Source: Dermacoccus abyssi (GTDB lineage Bacteria > Actinomycetota > Actinomycetes > Actinomycetales > Dermatophilaceae). From it: a stretch of 64,000 bases of DNA. Positions 47,876 through 57,014 of this stretch are shown piece by piece. Location of the stretch: NCBI RefSeq assembly GCF_034541975.1, contig NZ_JAVYJM010000001.1. The stretch is one strand, 5' to 3'. The notes beneath the pieces were generated by a model. The model was given only the letters and a program-made list of their open reading frames with translations, did not search any database and was not told where the DNA came from. Both the position numbers and the translations under genes were made by a program. How positions within the stretch are numbered: position 1 is the first letter of the stretch; every line of letters starts with the position of its first letter.

Positions 47876-49533
47876 GCCCCCGAAGCGTCTCTGCTGGTTT
47901 GCGGCCTCGGCGCGGCCCGGCGATCGTTCTCGCCCTCATCGCGGCCTACGCCGTGTTGTGGCCGCTGCTCGCGTCGTCGGGGATGCGCGAGTCGAACTAC
48001 GACACCGCCCGCACGGCCCCCGGCTGGCCGCACGTCATGGGCACCGACACGCTCGGTTTCGACGTGTCGGTCCAGGTGGCCGAGGCGCTGCGGGTCTCGC
48101 TCGTCGTCGCGCTGGGTGCGGCGCTCGTCGCGACAGTGCTCGGTCTTGCCGTCGGGACGGCGGCGGCCAGCCTCGGCGGGCGGGCGGATCGTCTGCTCAT
48201 GCGCGTCACCGACGCCGTGGCCTCCGTGCCGCACCTTCTTGCGGCGATCGTCGTCGTCGCCATGTTCCGTGGCTCCGCCACGGCCATCCTCATCGCGCTC
48301 GCGCTGACGCACTGGCCCACCGTCGCCCGCGTGGTGCGGGCCGAGACCCAGGCCGTGCTCGCGTCCGACTACGTCGCGTGCTCCCGCGTCGCCGGAGCAT
48401 CGTCGACGCAGATCGTGCGCCACCACGTGCTCTCCGCGGTGGCCCCGCAGACGGCGCTCGCCGTGACGATGCTCGTGCCGCACGCGATCTGGCACGAGTC
48501 GACCCTGTCGTTCCTCGGCATCGGTCTGCGCCCCGAACAGGCCAGCCTCGGCACGCTCATCGCGACCTCGCGCGCGGGGCTGCTCACCGGGCAGTGGTGG
48601 CCGCTCGTCTTCCCGTCGATCTTCCTCGTCGTGCTGACGTTGGCGCTGTCGTCGTTGTACGCGAAGCGCACACGTCGGGCTTCTGCGCCGCCCGCTCTGG
48701 TCGAGGCCGAGCAGGCCGGGTCGGAAGAGCCTTCTGACGAGGCGTCCGGTGCTCGCGATTCAGGCCACCGCGCTGCGCTGCGCCTCGAGCACGTCAGCGT
48801 GCGCCGTAGCCGCGGCGAGCAGACGACGCTCGCGTGCGACGACATCAGCTTCGCGGTCGCGGCGGGGGAGGTGGCGGCCCTCGTCGGTGAGTCCGGTGCT
48901 GGCAAGTCGACGCTCGTGGCGGCCTGCTGCGGTTTGGTGCCGCGTGACGCGCGCGTCGAGGGGCGCATCGTCGCGGGCGACATCGTCGTCGACCCGCACC
49001 GTCCGGGTTCGGCCTCCGCGCAGGTGGGCCACGTTCCGCAGGACGTCTCGGACGCGTTCACCCCGACCCGGCGCCTTCGCGGGCAGATCGAGGAGGTGCG
49101 CCGCCGTCATGACGGTGCACGCGCCCTGGCCGAGCTCTGCGAGCTCGCGCACCTCGACGGGAACCTGCTCGAACGCTTTCCGCACCAGCTCTCCGGCGGT
49201 CAGCTGGCCCGCGCGGCGCTCGTCGCAGCGCTCGCCTCCGAACCGCGGGTGCTCGTGGCCGACGAACCGACGGCCGGCCTCGACCCCGAACTCGCCTCGC
49301 AGTTGCTCGCCGTGCTGCGCGCCATTGCGGACGACGCCGGCGTCGCCGTCCTCGTCGTGACGCACGAGATCGACGCCGTGCTGAGCGGCGACCTTGTCGA
49401 CCGCGTGGCGGTGCTGCGTGACGGCGTCCTCGTGGCGCACACCGAGCCTGCAGCGTTGGCCGCCGAGACGTCCGACGACTACCTGCGGGCACTCACGGCG
49501 ACGGCGGCGCGCGTCGGGCAGGGGGAGCGATGA
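47872..49533 (+). CDS. ABC transporter permease-ATPase fusion (DppC-DppD type)
   Basis: 553 residues joining two normally separate subunits. Residues 1-270 are a DppC-like permease (GTDTLGFDVSVQVAEALRVSL, EAA loop ASDYVACSRVAGASSTQIVRHHVLSAVAPQ, SFLGIGLRPEQASLG). A ~35-residue acidic linker (AEQAGSEEPSDEASGARDS) follows, then a DppD-like ATPase (300-550) with Walker A GESGAGKST, Q-loop VPQDVSDAFTP, signature LSGGQLARAAL, Walker B VLVADEPTAGLD and H-loop THEID. No frameshift or stop separates them. It overlaps its neighbours by four bases at both ends. Confidence 0.88.
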   Translation: MSPRSVSAGLRPRRGPAIVLALIAAYAVLWPLLASSGMRESNYDTARTAPGWPHVMGTDTLGFDVSVQVAEALRVSLVVALGAALVATVLGLAVGTAAASLGGRADRLLMRVTDAVASVPHLLAAIVVVAMFRGSATAILIALALTHWPTVARVVRAETQAVLASDYVACSRVAGASSTQIVRHHVLSAVAPQTALAVTMLVPHAIWHESTLSFLGIGLRPEQASLGTLIATSRAGLLTGQWWPLVFPSIFLVVLTLALSSLYAKRTRRASAPPALVEAEQAGSEEPSDEASGARDSGHRAALRLEHVSVRRSRGEQTTLACDDISFAVAAGEVAALVGESGAGKSTLVAACCGLVPRDARVEGRIVAGDIVVDPHRPGSASAQVGHVPQDVSDAFTPTRRLRGQIEEVRRRHDGARALAELCELAHLDGNLLERFPHQLSGGQLARAALVAALASEPRVLVADEPTAGLDPELASQLLAVLRAIADDAGVAVLVVTHEIDAVLSGDLVDRVAVLRDGVLVAHTEPAALAAETSDDYLRALTATAARVGQGER

Positions 49534-50174
49534 GTCTCGTGGCACGCCAGGTGGCGTACACCTACCCGGGCGCGAACGGCGCGCAGGTCGGTCCGCTCGA
49601 CCTCGAGGTGCGCCCGGGTGCCGTCACGGCCCTCGTGGGCCCCTCGGGTAGCGGTAAGTCGACACTGACGCGACTGCTCGCCGGGCTCCTCGCCCCGAGC
49701 GCCGGTGAGGTGCGCTGCGACGACGAACCCGTGCGTGCCGGGGGTCGGTTGAGCGGCCACACCGCTCTGCTCACCCAACACCCGCTCGCGGCGGCAGACC
49801 CCCGCATGCGCCTTGGCGACGCGATCCAGCTGGCGGCTCGTCTGCGTGGCCGGCAGGTCGATGCCGTGGCGCTCGCGGAGGAGGTGGGCCTCGACGGCTC
49901 GGTGCTCGACCGGTTGCCGCGTGAGGTTTCCGGCGGGCAGCTCCAGCGGCTGCTTCTCGCCCGAGCCCTCGCTCAGGGGCCGCGCTACCTCCTCGCCGAC
50001 GAGGCCACGGCCCACCTCGACCCGATCACCTCGACGGCCATCGCTGACGCTCTCCGGCGTCGGGCCGCTGACGGGCTGGGCATCCTGCTCGTCACGCACG
50101 ATCACGCCCTCGCCGCATCGCTCGCCGAGCACCGCTACGCGCTCGACGCCGGCGGCCGCACGCTTTCGGCGTGA
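49530..50174 (+). CDS. ABC transporter ATPase (DppF type)
   Basis: 214 residues, short for DppF because the usual C-terminal oligopeptide domain is missing. Walker A GPSGSGKST, Q-loop LTQHPLAAADPRM, signature VSGGQLQRLLLARAL, Walker B YLLADEATAHLD and H-loop VTHDHALA are intact. It pairs with the ATPase half of the preceding fusion to drive uptake. Last gene of the operon, overlapping the fusion gene by ATGA. Confidence 0.9.
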   Translation: MSLVARQVAYTYPGANGAQVGPLDLEVRPGAVTALVGPSGSGKSTLTRLLAGLLAPSAGEVRCDDEPVRAGGRLSGHTALLTQHPLAAADPRMRLGDAIQLAARLRGRQVDAVALAEEVGLDGSVLDRLPREVSGGQLQRLLLARALAQGPRYLLADEATAHLDPITSTAIADALRRRAADGLGILLVTHDHALAASLAEHRYALDAGGRTLSA

Positions 50175-50223
50175 GTCGCTGAACCCTTCAACCCAGCCCT
50201 TGGGTGGCTTCACGCTGCCCGCG

Positions 50224-50252
50224 TTGACATGCACCTGTGCGCATATGAAACT
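50224..50252 (+). promoter_or_regulatory. Promoter of padR-fadH
   Basis: A consensus -35 TTGACA (50224-50229) is followed after 17 bases by GAAACT (50247-50252), which is six bases before the padR ATG. A partial dyad ATGC-N8-GCAT (50229-50244) between the boxes is of PadR-operator type, suggesting autorepression. Confidence 0.5.
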
Positions 50253-50258
50253 AAGTGC

Positions 50259-50885
50259 ATGTCGTTGCAGCACGCGCTCCTCGTCTCCCTCGCGGAGCAG
50301 GAGGCCACCGGGTACGACCTGACGCGTCGCTTCGACCGCTCGCTCGGCTTCTTCTGGCGAGCCACGCACCAACAGATCTACCGCGTCCTCGGGCGCATGG
50401 CCGAGGACGGCCTGCTCGCCGTCCGCATCGAACCGGGGGAGGGGCGCCCGGATCGACGAGTTTACGCCGTCACCGATCTCGGTCGCGAAGAGTTGCTGCG
50501 CTGGACGCGGGAGCCCACCCCGAGCGAACAGCTGCGCTCGGAGTTCGCCGTCAAGATCCGCGGCATGGGCTTCGGTGACGAGGACGCCGTCGTCGCCGAC
50601 ATTCGACGCCGGCGCGCCGAGCACGCCGAACAGCTCGCCTACTTCGAGGCGAACCGTGCCAAGCACTACCCGGACGTCGAAGCGCTCACCGACGAGGAGC
50701 GTCCGCTGTACGCGGTGCTGCGCGGCGGCATCCTCACCGAGCAGTCCCTGCTCGCCTGGTGCGACGAGATGCTCGATCTGTTCGGAGCCTCCGACGTTCC
50801 CGTCGCAGACACCCCACCGACTGACATCCGACACGAGACCACCGAGGCGCCCGAGGCGTCACGTACATCGAGGAGAACCGCATGA
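50259..50885 (+). CDS. PadR-family transcriptional regulator
   Basis: 208 residues from the ATG at 50259. N-terminal PadR winged helix (MSLQHALLVSLAEQEATGYDL, FWRATHQQIYRVLGRMAEDGLL, DRRVYAVTDLGREEL) and the C-terminal dimerisation helices (EHAEQLAYFEANRAKHYPD). PadR proteins repress detoxification or fatty-acid-related genes in response to small ligands. An upstream in-frame ATG would place the start inside the promoter and lacks the family N-terminus. The gene overlaps fadH by ATGA, so fadH is the likely target. Confidence 0.88.
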   Translation: MSLQHALLVSLAEQEATGYDLTRRFDRSLGFFWRATHQQIYRVLGRMAEDGLLAVRIEPGEGRPDRRVYAVTDLGREELLRWTREPTPSEQLRSEFAVKIRGMGFGDEDAVVADIRRRRAEHAEQLAYFEANRAKHYPDVEALTDEERPLYAVLRGGILTEQSLLAWCDEMLDLFGASDVPVADTPPTDIRHETTEAPEASRTSRRTA

Positions 50886-53032
50886 GTTACGAGCACCTGC
50901 TCAGCCCGCTCGAGGTGAGCGGCGTGACGCTGAAGAACCGCGTCATGATGGGCTCGATGCACACCGGCTTCGAGGACAAGAAGCGTGGCTTCCCGCAGCT
51001 GGCGCGCTACTTCGCCGCCCGCGCCGAAGGTGGCACCGCGCTCATGGTGACGGGTGGTTTCGCGCCGAACACGACCGGTCAGCTCAGCCCGTTCGGGTCG
51101 ATGCTCACCGCGAAGCGTCAGGTCGATCGCCACAAGATAGTCACCGACGCGGTGCACGAGCACGACAGCCGCATCCTCATGCAGATCCTCCACGCGGGTC
51201 GTTACGGCTACACGCCCTGGAGCAAGAGCGCGTCGAACAAGAAGTCGCCGATCACGCCGTTCCGCCCCAAGGCGATGACGACCAAGGACGTCGAGCGCAC
51301 GATCCGCGACTACGCGACGTCGGCGCGCCTGGCGAAGGAAGCCGGCTACGACGGCGTCGAGATCATGGGTTCCGAGGGCTACCTCATCAACCAGTTCCTC
51401 GCCGCGCGCACGAACGACCGCACGGACCGCTTCGGTGGCAGCGCCGAGGCGCGTATGACCCTGCCGCGCGAGATCGTCCGTGCCGTGCGTGACGCCGCGG
51501 GTGAGGACTTCATCGTGCTGTACCGCATCTCGGTGGCGGACCTCGTCGACAACTCGCAGACGTTCGAGGAGATCGCGACGCTCGCGCAGCACCTGCAGGC
51601 CGACGGCGCGTCGATGTTCAACTCGGGCATCGGCTGGCACGAGGCTCGCATCCCGACGATCGTGACGTCGGTGCCGCGCGCCGCGTTCGCGTGGGCCACC
51701 GGCAAGCTGCGCGCCGAGGTCGACATCCCCGTCATCGCGAGCAACCGCATCAACACGCCCGAGGTGGCCGAGCAGCTGCTCGCCGACGGCCTGGCCGACA
51801 TGGTCTCGATGGCGCGCCCGCTGCTCGCCGACCCGGACTTCGTCAAGAAGACCGAGGCCGGGCGTACCGACCTCATCAACACCTGCATCGCTTGCAACCA
51901 GGCCTGCCTCGACCACACCTTCGGCGGCAAGAAGGTGAGCTGCCTCGTCAACCCGCAGGCCGGGCGCGAGGGTGAGCTCGTGCTCCTGCCGGTGCCGAAG
52001 CAGCGCACCAAGAGCGTTGCCGTCGTCGGCGCCGGCCCCGCCGGTCTCGCCGCCGCGACGAACCTCGCCGAGCGCGGCCATGCCGTCACGCTGTTCGAGA
52101 CGCGCGATCACCTCGGTGGCCAGTTCCGTCTCGCGATGAACATCCCCGGCAAGGAGGAGTTCGCCGAGACCCTGCGCTACTTCACGCGTCGCCTCGAGGA
52201 GCTCAAGGTCGAGGTGCGCCTCGGCACGAAGGCCGACGCCGACGTGCTGGCCGAGTTCGACCACGTCGTGCTCGCCACGGGCGTCGTGCCGCGTCGCCCG
52301 CAGATCGAGGGCCTCGACCACCCGAAGGTCATCATGTACGACGAACTGTTGCGCGGCGAGAAGACGGCCGGCGCGAGCGTCGCCGTGGTCGGCGCCGGAG
52401 GCATCGGTTTCGACGTGAGCGAGTTCCTCCTGCACGAGCCGCACGAGACGCTCAAGCACTGGATGGAGCGCTGGGGCGTCACCGACTCCGAAACGGTGCC
52501 GGGCAACATCACCGAGAAGGTGATGGAGGATCCGCGCCGCCAGGTCTACCTCGTGCAGCGCAAGCACACGGCGCTGGGCAAGGGCCTCGGCAAGACGACC
52601 GGTTGGGTGCACCGGCAGACGCTCAAGGACTCGAAGGTCGAGTTCATCGGCGGCGCCACGTACGACCGCATCGACGATGACGGCCTCCACCTGACGCTCA
52701 CCGCCGCGCCGCCGCGCCCCGTGGGCCCGGTGACGAAGCTGTCGAAGAAAACCGGCCTGCCGCTCGGCATGGTGCCGCAGCTCAAGGCGCTCGACAAGCG
52801 TCTGGGCAAGGTGTCGAGCGAGGCGCAGGAGAAGTTCGACGCCAGCGAGCCGGTCACGCGGGTGCTCGACGTCGACACCGTCGTCATCTGCGCCGGCCAG
52901 GAGTCGGTGCGCGACCTCATCCCAGGCCTCGACGAGAGCAAGGTGACCGTCATCGGCGGCGCCGATGTGGCCGCCGAGCTCGACGCGAAGCGTGCCATCA
53001 AGCAGGCGACGGAGGTTGCCGCCGCCTTGTGA
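50882..53032 (+). CDS. fadH: NADPH-dependent 2,4-dienoyl-CoA reductase
   Basis: 716 residues. An old-yellow-enzyme TIM barrel with FMN (1-370; LILHAGRYG-like LMQILHAGRYGYTPWS, TNDRTDRFGGSAEARM) is followed by the [4Fe-4S] cluster motif CIACNQACLDHTFGGKKVSC at about 335-354. Then come FAD- and NADPH-binding folds (AVVGAGPAGLAAATNLAERGH and AVVGAGGIGFDVSEFL). It reduces dienoyl-CoA intermediates so unsaturated fatty acids can enter beta-oxidation. Translationally coupled to its probable repressor PadR. Confidence 0.94.
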   Translation: MSYEHLLSPLEVSGVTLKNRVMMGSMHTGFEDKKRGFPQLARYFAARAEGGTALMVTGGFAPNTTGQLSPFGSMLTAKRQVDRHKIVTDAVHEHDSRILMQILHAGRYGYTPWSKSASNKKSPITPFRPKAMTTKDVERTIRDYATSARLAKEAGYDGVEIMGSEGYLINQFLAARTNDRTDRFGGSAEARMTLPREIVRAVRDAAGEDFIVLYRISVADLVDNSQTFEEIATLAQHLQADGASMFNSGIGWHEARIPTIVTSVPRAAFAWATGKLRAEVDIPVIASNRINTPEVAEQLLADGLADMVSMARPLLADPDFVKKTEAGRTDLINTCIACNQACLDHTFGGKKVSCLVNPQAGREGELVLLPVPKQRTKSVAVVGAGPAGLAAATNLAERGHAVTLFETRDHLGGQFRLAMNIPGKEEFAETLRYFTRRLEELKVEVRLGTKADADVLAEFDHVVLATGVVPRRPQIEGLDHPKVIMYDELLRGEKTAGASVAVVGAGGIGFDVSEFLLHEPHETLKHWMERWGVTDSETVPGNITEKVMEDPRRQVYLVQRKHTALGKGLGKTTGWVHRQTLKDSKVEFIGGATYDRIDDDGLHLTLTAAPPRPVGPVTKLSKKTGLPLGMVPQLKALDKRLGKVSSEAQEKFDASEPVTRVLDVDTVVICAGQESVRDLIPGLDESKVTVIGGADVAAELDAKRAIKQATEVAAAL

Positions 53033-53044
53033 GCCGGCAGGTCC

Positions 53045-53102
53045 GAAGCGCGCCCGCACGTTCTTCCACGCTAGGTCGTGGAGGTTCGCGCGGGCGCGCT
53101 TC
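53045..53102. terminator. Terminator hairpin between fadH and the WXG100 gene
   Basis: GAAGCGCGCCCGC (53045-53057) pairs with 53090-53102, with an inner CCACG/CGTGG helix. Its position between convergent genes makes it usable on both strands. Confidence 0.75.
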
Positions 53103-53124
53103 GTGTTCGTGCGTGCGTGGGCTG

Positions 53125-53421
53125 TCAGGCGCTGATCCAGCGACGCATGTTGGTGTCCTCGGCCGTCGAGTACTCGTTGCTCGTGAGGTGAAGCGTCGAG
53201 CTGATCGAGCTGAGGGTGCCCTTGAGCTTCGTCATGTCGGTGTGCCACGTCGTCATCAGGGACGAGAAGTTGGTCGACGCCGAGCCCTTCCACTGCGTCT
53301 GCAGGGTCGTCAGCTTCGTGTTGAGGTTCGTCAGGGACGTCTCGAGCTCGGTGACGAGGGTGGCCGTGTCGGTGCCGTGGGTGGAGATCGCGTCGGAGTC
53401 GACGGTGTACTGCGATGCCAT
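53125..53421 (-). CDS. WXG100-family (ESAT-6-like) type VII secretion substrate, orphan
   Basis: 98 residues, a helical hairpin. The WXG turn is TQWKGSAST (Trp44, Gly46), flanked by Ser/Thr/Leu-rich amphipathic helices. The C-terminal EYSTAEDTNMRRW contains the Y-x-x-x-E/D secretion signal. Start chosen at ATG 53421, which gives the family length of about 100; GAAAGG lies upstream. No EccC, EccD, EspG, PE/PPE or LXG gene lies nearby, so it must use machinery encoded elsewhere. Confidence 0.88.
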   Translation of the reverse strand: MASQYTVDSDAISTHGTDTATLVTELETSLTNLNTKLTTLQTQWKGSASTNFSSLMTTWHTDMTKLKGTLSSISSTLHLTSNEYSTAEDTNMRRWISA

Positions 53422-53690
53422 GGTGCTGCCTTTCGAACGGGGGAGGCGAGGGGGTTCGTCTCCTCGGGTTCGACGGTAGGCAGGACGCTTCGAGCGGTGC
53501 GTTCGGTCATCCACAGGCGCGCCCAGCCGTCACACCTGTGGACGGTGCGCACCCCCGACACGTGACTGCCCCTACCTTCCCTTGCCCCGGGTATCCCGTT
53601 GATGCCGTAGCCCATTGCCTTGTCTGTGACCACCGCCGGCTCGTGGTCTCGACGGCGCGGCCGTTTCCACCCCTTGTCAGTGCGGCGCGC

Positions 53691-53696
53691 TAGGTT
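53691..53696 (+). promoter_or_regulatory. -10 hexamer (TAGGTT) of the ABC/FtsX operon
   Basis: Six bases before the ATG at 53703. The 281 bases between the WXG100 and ABC genes otherwise show nothing recognisable. Confidence 0.5.
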
Positions 53697-53702
53697 GGCG
53701 GC

Positions 53703-54452
53703 ATGAGCGAACGCACGATCGCGGCGGAGGCCGACGGCCTGACGATGGCGTACGGCGAGGGCGACGCGCGTGTCCTCGCGCTCGACGGGGTGAGCCTCGA
53801 TCTTTACGAGGGCGAGTTCACCGCCGTCATGGGCCCGAGCGGATCGGGCAAATCCACCCTCATGCACTGCCTCGCTGCGCTCGAGACGCCCACCGACGGC
53901 AAGGTCTACATCGGTGACGCCGAGGTCAGCGGCCTCGACGACAAGCGCCTCACCGCGCTGCGCCGCGACCGCATCGGCTTCATCTTCCAGTCGTTCAACC
54001 TCGTGCCGACGCTCACGGCCCGCGAGAACATCCTGCTGCCCGCCTCGATCGCCGGGCGCAAGGTCGACCAGGAGCTGTTCGACGACGTCATCCACGCCGT
54101 CGGGCTCGAATCGCGCCTCGGGCACCGCCCCAGCCAGCTCTCCGGCGGCCAGCAGCAACGCGTCGCATGTGCGCGTGCCCTCGTCACGCAGCCCGACATC
54201 ATCTTCGCCGACGAACCCACCGGCAACCTCGACTCCCGCTCCGGCGAGGAGGTCCTGAGCTTCCTTCGTCGCAGCGTCGACCGGCTCGGGCAGACCATCG
54301 TCATGGTCACCCACGACGCCTTAGCTGCCGGCTTCACCGATCGTGTCGTCTTCCTCGCCGACGGCCGTGTCGTCGACGAGATGCGCGACCCCACCTCGGA
54401 GCGCGTGCTCGACCGCATGAAGCAATTCGAGTCCCGCGCCGGGCGGCGATAA
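53703..54452 (+). CDS. ABC transporter ATPase, MacB/LolD-like
   Basis: 249 residues. Walker A GPSGSGKST, Q-loop FIFQSFNLVPTLTARENILLP (MacB/LolD/FtsE signature), ABC signature LSGGQQQRVACARALV, Walker B IIFADEPTGNLD, H-loop MVTHDALAA. It powers the large FtsX-like permease encoded two bases downstream. Such pairs act by mechanotransmission, exporting peptides, lipids or antibiotics or activating envelope proteins, rather than by classical transport. Confidence 0.93.
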   Translation: MSERTIAAEADGLTMAYGEGDARVLALDGVSLDLYEGEFTAVMGPSGSGKSTLMHCLAALETPTDGKVYIGDAEVSGLDDKRLTALRRDRIGFIFQSFNLVPTLTARENILLPASIAGRKVDQELFDDVIHAVGLESRLGHRPSQLSGGQQQRVACARALVTQPDIIFADEPTGNLDSRSGEEVLSFLRRSVDRLGQTIVMVTHDALAAGFTDRVVFLADGRVVDEMRDPTSERVLDRMKQFESRAGRR

Positions 54453-54454
54453 GG

Positions 54455-56995
54455 GTGCTCGCCACCTCCCTCAAGACGGTGTGGGCGCGCAAACTGCGCC
54501 TGCTGTTGTGCACGTTCGCCATCGTGCTCGGCGTCGCCTTCGTCGCCGGCTCGCTCATGTTCACCGATTCCCTCGGCAAGGCCTTCACCGGCATCATGAA
54601 CGGCACCGTCGGTGACGCCAACGTCCGCCTCGCGCAGGAGAGCGGCGGCCACGGCTCGCGCCTCGGCGCTCGCATCATCCCTCCGAGCGCGCTCGAGAAG
54701 GCCCGAGCCGCCGACGGCGTCAAGCAGGTCGACGGAGTCGTCACCTCCATTTCGGCCACCGTCCTGGCCAAGGACGGCAAGGTCATCGGCGGGCAGGGGG
54801 CGCCTGCGTTCGGCGTCAACTTCCACACAGCCAAGGCCGCCGAGGGCGCCGAGGGCCTCCACATCACCGAGGGCCGGGCACCGACGAAGAACGGTGAGAT
54901 CGCGCTCGATCCGAAAACGGCAGAGCGCGGCGGCTACCGAATCGGCGACACCGTGAGCATCCTCACCACCGGTGAGACGCCGCGCTACTCCGGCAAACTC
55001 GTCGGCTTCGCCTCCTACGCCAACGGCTCGATGGTCGGCACGACGCTCGCCGTCGTCGACACGAAGACCTCCCAGAAGCTCTTCCTCGACGGGCGCGACG
55101 GCTACACCTCGCTGTGGCTCGAGGCCGAGCCCGGCACGTCCCAGGACGACGTCGTCAAGGCCCTCAAACCCACCGTTCCGGAGGGCTTCGAGGTCGTCAC
55201 CGGCAAGCAGGCCTCAGACGAGGCGGCCTCCGGAATCCAGGACGCGCTGTCGTTCATCACGACCTTCCTCCTCGTCTTCGCGGGCGTCGCGCTGCTCGTC
55301 GGCTCGTTCCTCATCGTCAACACGTTCGGCATCCTCGTCGCGCAGCGCAGCAAGGAATTGGCGCTCATGCGCGCGCTCGGCGCGTCGCGGCGTCAGGTCT
55401 TCGGCGGCGTCGTCATCGAAGCGCTCGTCGTCGGTTTCATCGGTTCGGTGCTCGGCATCGGCGTCGGCGTCCTGCTCGCCAAGGGCATCTCGGCCCTGCT
55501 CGCTCGTCTCGGCGCCGAGATCGACATCGGTGGCCTCACACTCGAGCCCCGCACCATTATCGTGTCGCTCGTCATCGGCCTCGGCGTCACGACGCTCGCG
55601 GCCTGGCTTCCGGCCCGCCGTGCCTCCCGCATCTCACCGATCGCTGCCATGCGCGACGACCAGGTCGAGCCCGAGCAGACGGTCTCCCGTCGCGCGTGGT
55701 TCGGTGCGCTCCTGTTCGTCATCGGCGTCGCGCTCGTCGTCGCGCAGCTCGTCACCGACTCGAGCATTTGGGTGTTCGTCACCGGCATGGTGCTCATGCT
55801 CTTCGGCACCATCGCGGCCACACCCGTGCTCGCCCGCCCGGTGGTACGCGGCATCGGTGCCCTCGCCCGGCGTCAGGGCGTCGTGGCACGCCTCGCCGAG
55901 GAGAACTCGCTGCGTAACCCGCGCCGCACCGCGGCCACGACATCGGCGCTCATGATCGGGCTCGCGCTCGTGTCGATGATGACGGTGTTCGGCGCCTCGG
56001 CCTCGGGCAGCATCGATGCCCTCATCGCCAAGAGTTTCCGCGGCGACTTCGTCGTGAGCGGCCAGCGCTCGGAGCCGATGTCGCAGAGCATCGCGCCGTC
56101 GATGAAGAAGGTCGACGGCGTCCGTGAGGTCTCACGCCAGCGCTACGGCGACGGCACGGCCAACGACGCTCCCGCCACCTTCCTGGCCGTCGACGCGGCC
56201 ACGCTCGACGACGTTGCACCGATCACGGTGACGCAGGGTTCGAACGCGCTCGACGACTCGAAGCTCCTCGTCTCGACGGACGTCGCGAAGGCCTTCAACT
56301 GGAAGCCGGGCACTCAGGTGCGCATCACGGTCGACGGCTCGCACACCCGCGCGGTCAACGTCGCGGGTGTCTTCGACAAGGAGGACAACGACCGTCAGGA
56401 CGACTACGTCGTCACCATCCCGACGTTCGAAGCAATCGGCGGCGCGGAGAAGGACAACATGCTCCACGTCCTCGCAGCCGACAGCGCCGACCGGAAGAAG
56501 GTGCAGGCCGGGCTCGAAGGTGTCGTCAAGGACATCCCGACGATCACGGTGAAGGACCAGGAGGGCTACGCGGCCGAGCAGCGCGCGCCGATCGACTCGA
56601 TGCTCACGCTGATCTACGGCCTGCTCGGTCTCGCCATCGTCATCGCCGTGCTCGGCATCATCAACACGCTCGCGCTGTCCGTCGTCGAGCGCACCCGCGA
56701 GATCGGGCTGCTACGGGCGGTCGGTCTGAGCCGCCGTCAGCTGCGCTCGATGGTGCGCCTCGAGGCCGTGACGATCTCGCTCATCGGTGCTCTCATCGGC
56801 GTTGTCCTCGGCACGATCTTCGGGGTGCTGTTCCAGCGCACGCAGGCCGATTCGGGTGTTGACGTCCTCGTCATTCCGTACGGGCGCCTCGCGCTCTTCC
56901 TTGTGCTCGCGGCCCTCGTGGGTGTGCTCGCCGCGTGGTGGCCGGCCCGACGCGCGTCGAAGCTCAACATCCTGTCCGCCATCGCCACAGAGTGA
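54455..56995 (+). CDS. Large FtsX-like/MacB-type permease
   Basis: 846 residues. Span 1 (about 14-36, LLLCTFAIVLGVAFVAGSLMFTD) is followed by a MacB-type extracytoplasmic domain, three spans (FtsX domain 1, about 260-390), a central membrane region (about 415-450), a second external domain and a C-terminal FtsX domain with three spans (about 710-840; LAIVIAVLGIINTLALSVVERTREIGLLRAVGLSRRQLR). The repeated layout is typical of actinobacterial antimicrobial-peptide or lipid export ABC systems. The start is GTG after AAGG, two bases downstream of the ATPase stop. Substrate unknown. Confidence 0.9.
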   Translation: MLATSLKTVWARKLRLLLCTFAIVLGVAFVAGSLMFTDSLGKAFTGIMNGTVGDANVRLAQESGGHGSRLGARIIPPSALEKARAADGVKQVDGVVTSISATVLAKDGKVIGGQGAPAFGVNFHTAKAAEGAEGLHITEGRAPTKNGEIALDPKTAERGGYRIGDTVSILTTGETPRYSGKLVGFASYANGSMVGTTLAVVDTKTSQKLFLDGRDGYTSLWLEAEPGTSQDDVVKALKPTVPEGFEVVTGKQASDEAASGIQDALSFITTFLLVFAGVALLVGSFLIVNTFGILVAQRSKELALMRALGASRRQVFGGVVIEALVVGFIGSVLGIGVGVLLAKGISALLARLGAEIDIGGLTLEPRTIIVSLVIGLGVTTLAAWLPARRASRISPIAAMRDDQVEPEQTVSRRAWFGALLFVIGVALVVAQLVTDSSIWVFVTGMVLMLFGTIAATPVLARPVVRGIGALARRQGVVARLAEENSLRNPRRTAATTSALMIGLALVSMMTVFGASASGSIDALIAKSFRGDFVVSGQRSEPMSQSIAPSMKKVDGVREVSRQRYGDGTANDAPATFLAVDAATLDDVAPITVTQGSNALDDSKLLVSTDVAKAFNWKPGTQVRITVDGSHTRAVNVAGVFDKEDNDRQDDYVVTIPTFEAIGGAEKDNMLHVLAADSADRKKVQAGLEGVVKDIPTITVKDQEGYAAEQRAPIDSMLTLIYGLLGLAIVIAVLGIINTLALSVVERTREIGLLRAVGLSRRQLRSMVRLEAVTISLIGALIGVVLGTIFGVLFQRTQADSGVDVLVIPYGRLALFLVLAALVGVLAAWWPARRASKLNILSAIATE

Positions 56996-57014
56996 TCAAT
57001 CGAAGGAGAAGGCC

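Noticed and set aside
45238..50174. Assigning the ABC importer to nickel or a metallophore
   Set aside because: No metal-ligand-rich motif or metallophore biosynthesis gene is visible; peptide, nickel and other ligands remain open.
50666..53293. 875-codon minus-strand open frame opposite fadH
   Set aside because: Its composition (runs of Arg, His, Glu, Asp, Val) is the mirror image of high-GC coding DNA, and fadH on the plus strand has complete domains.
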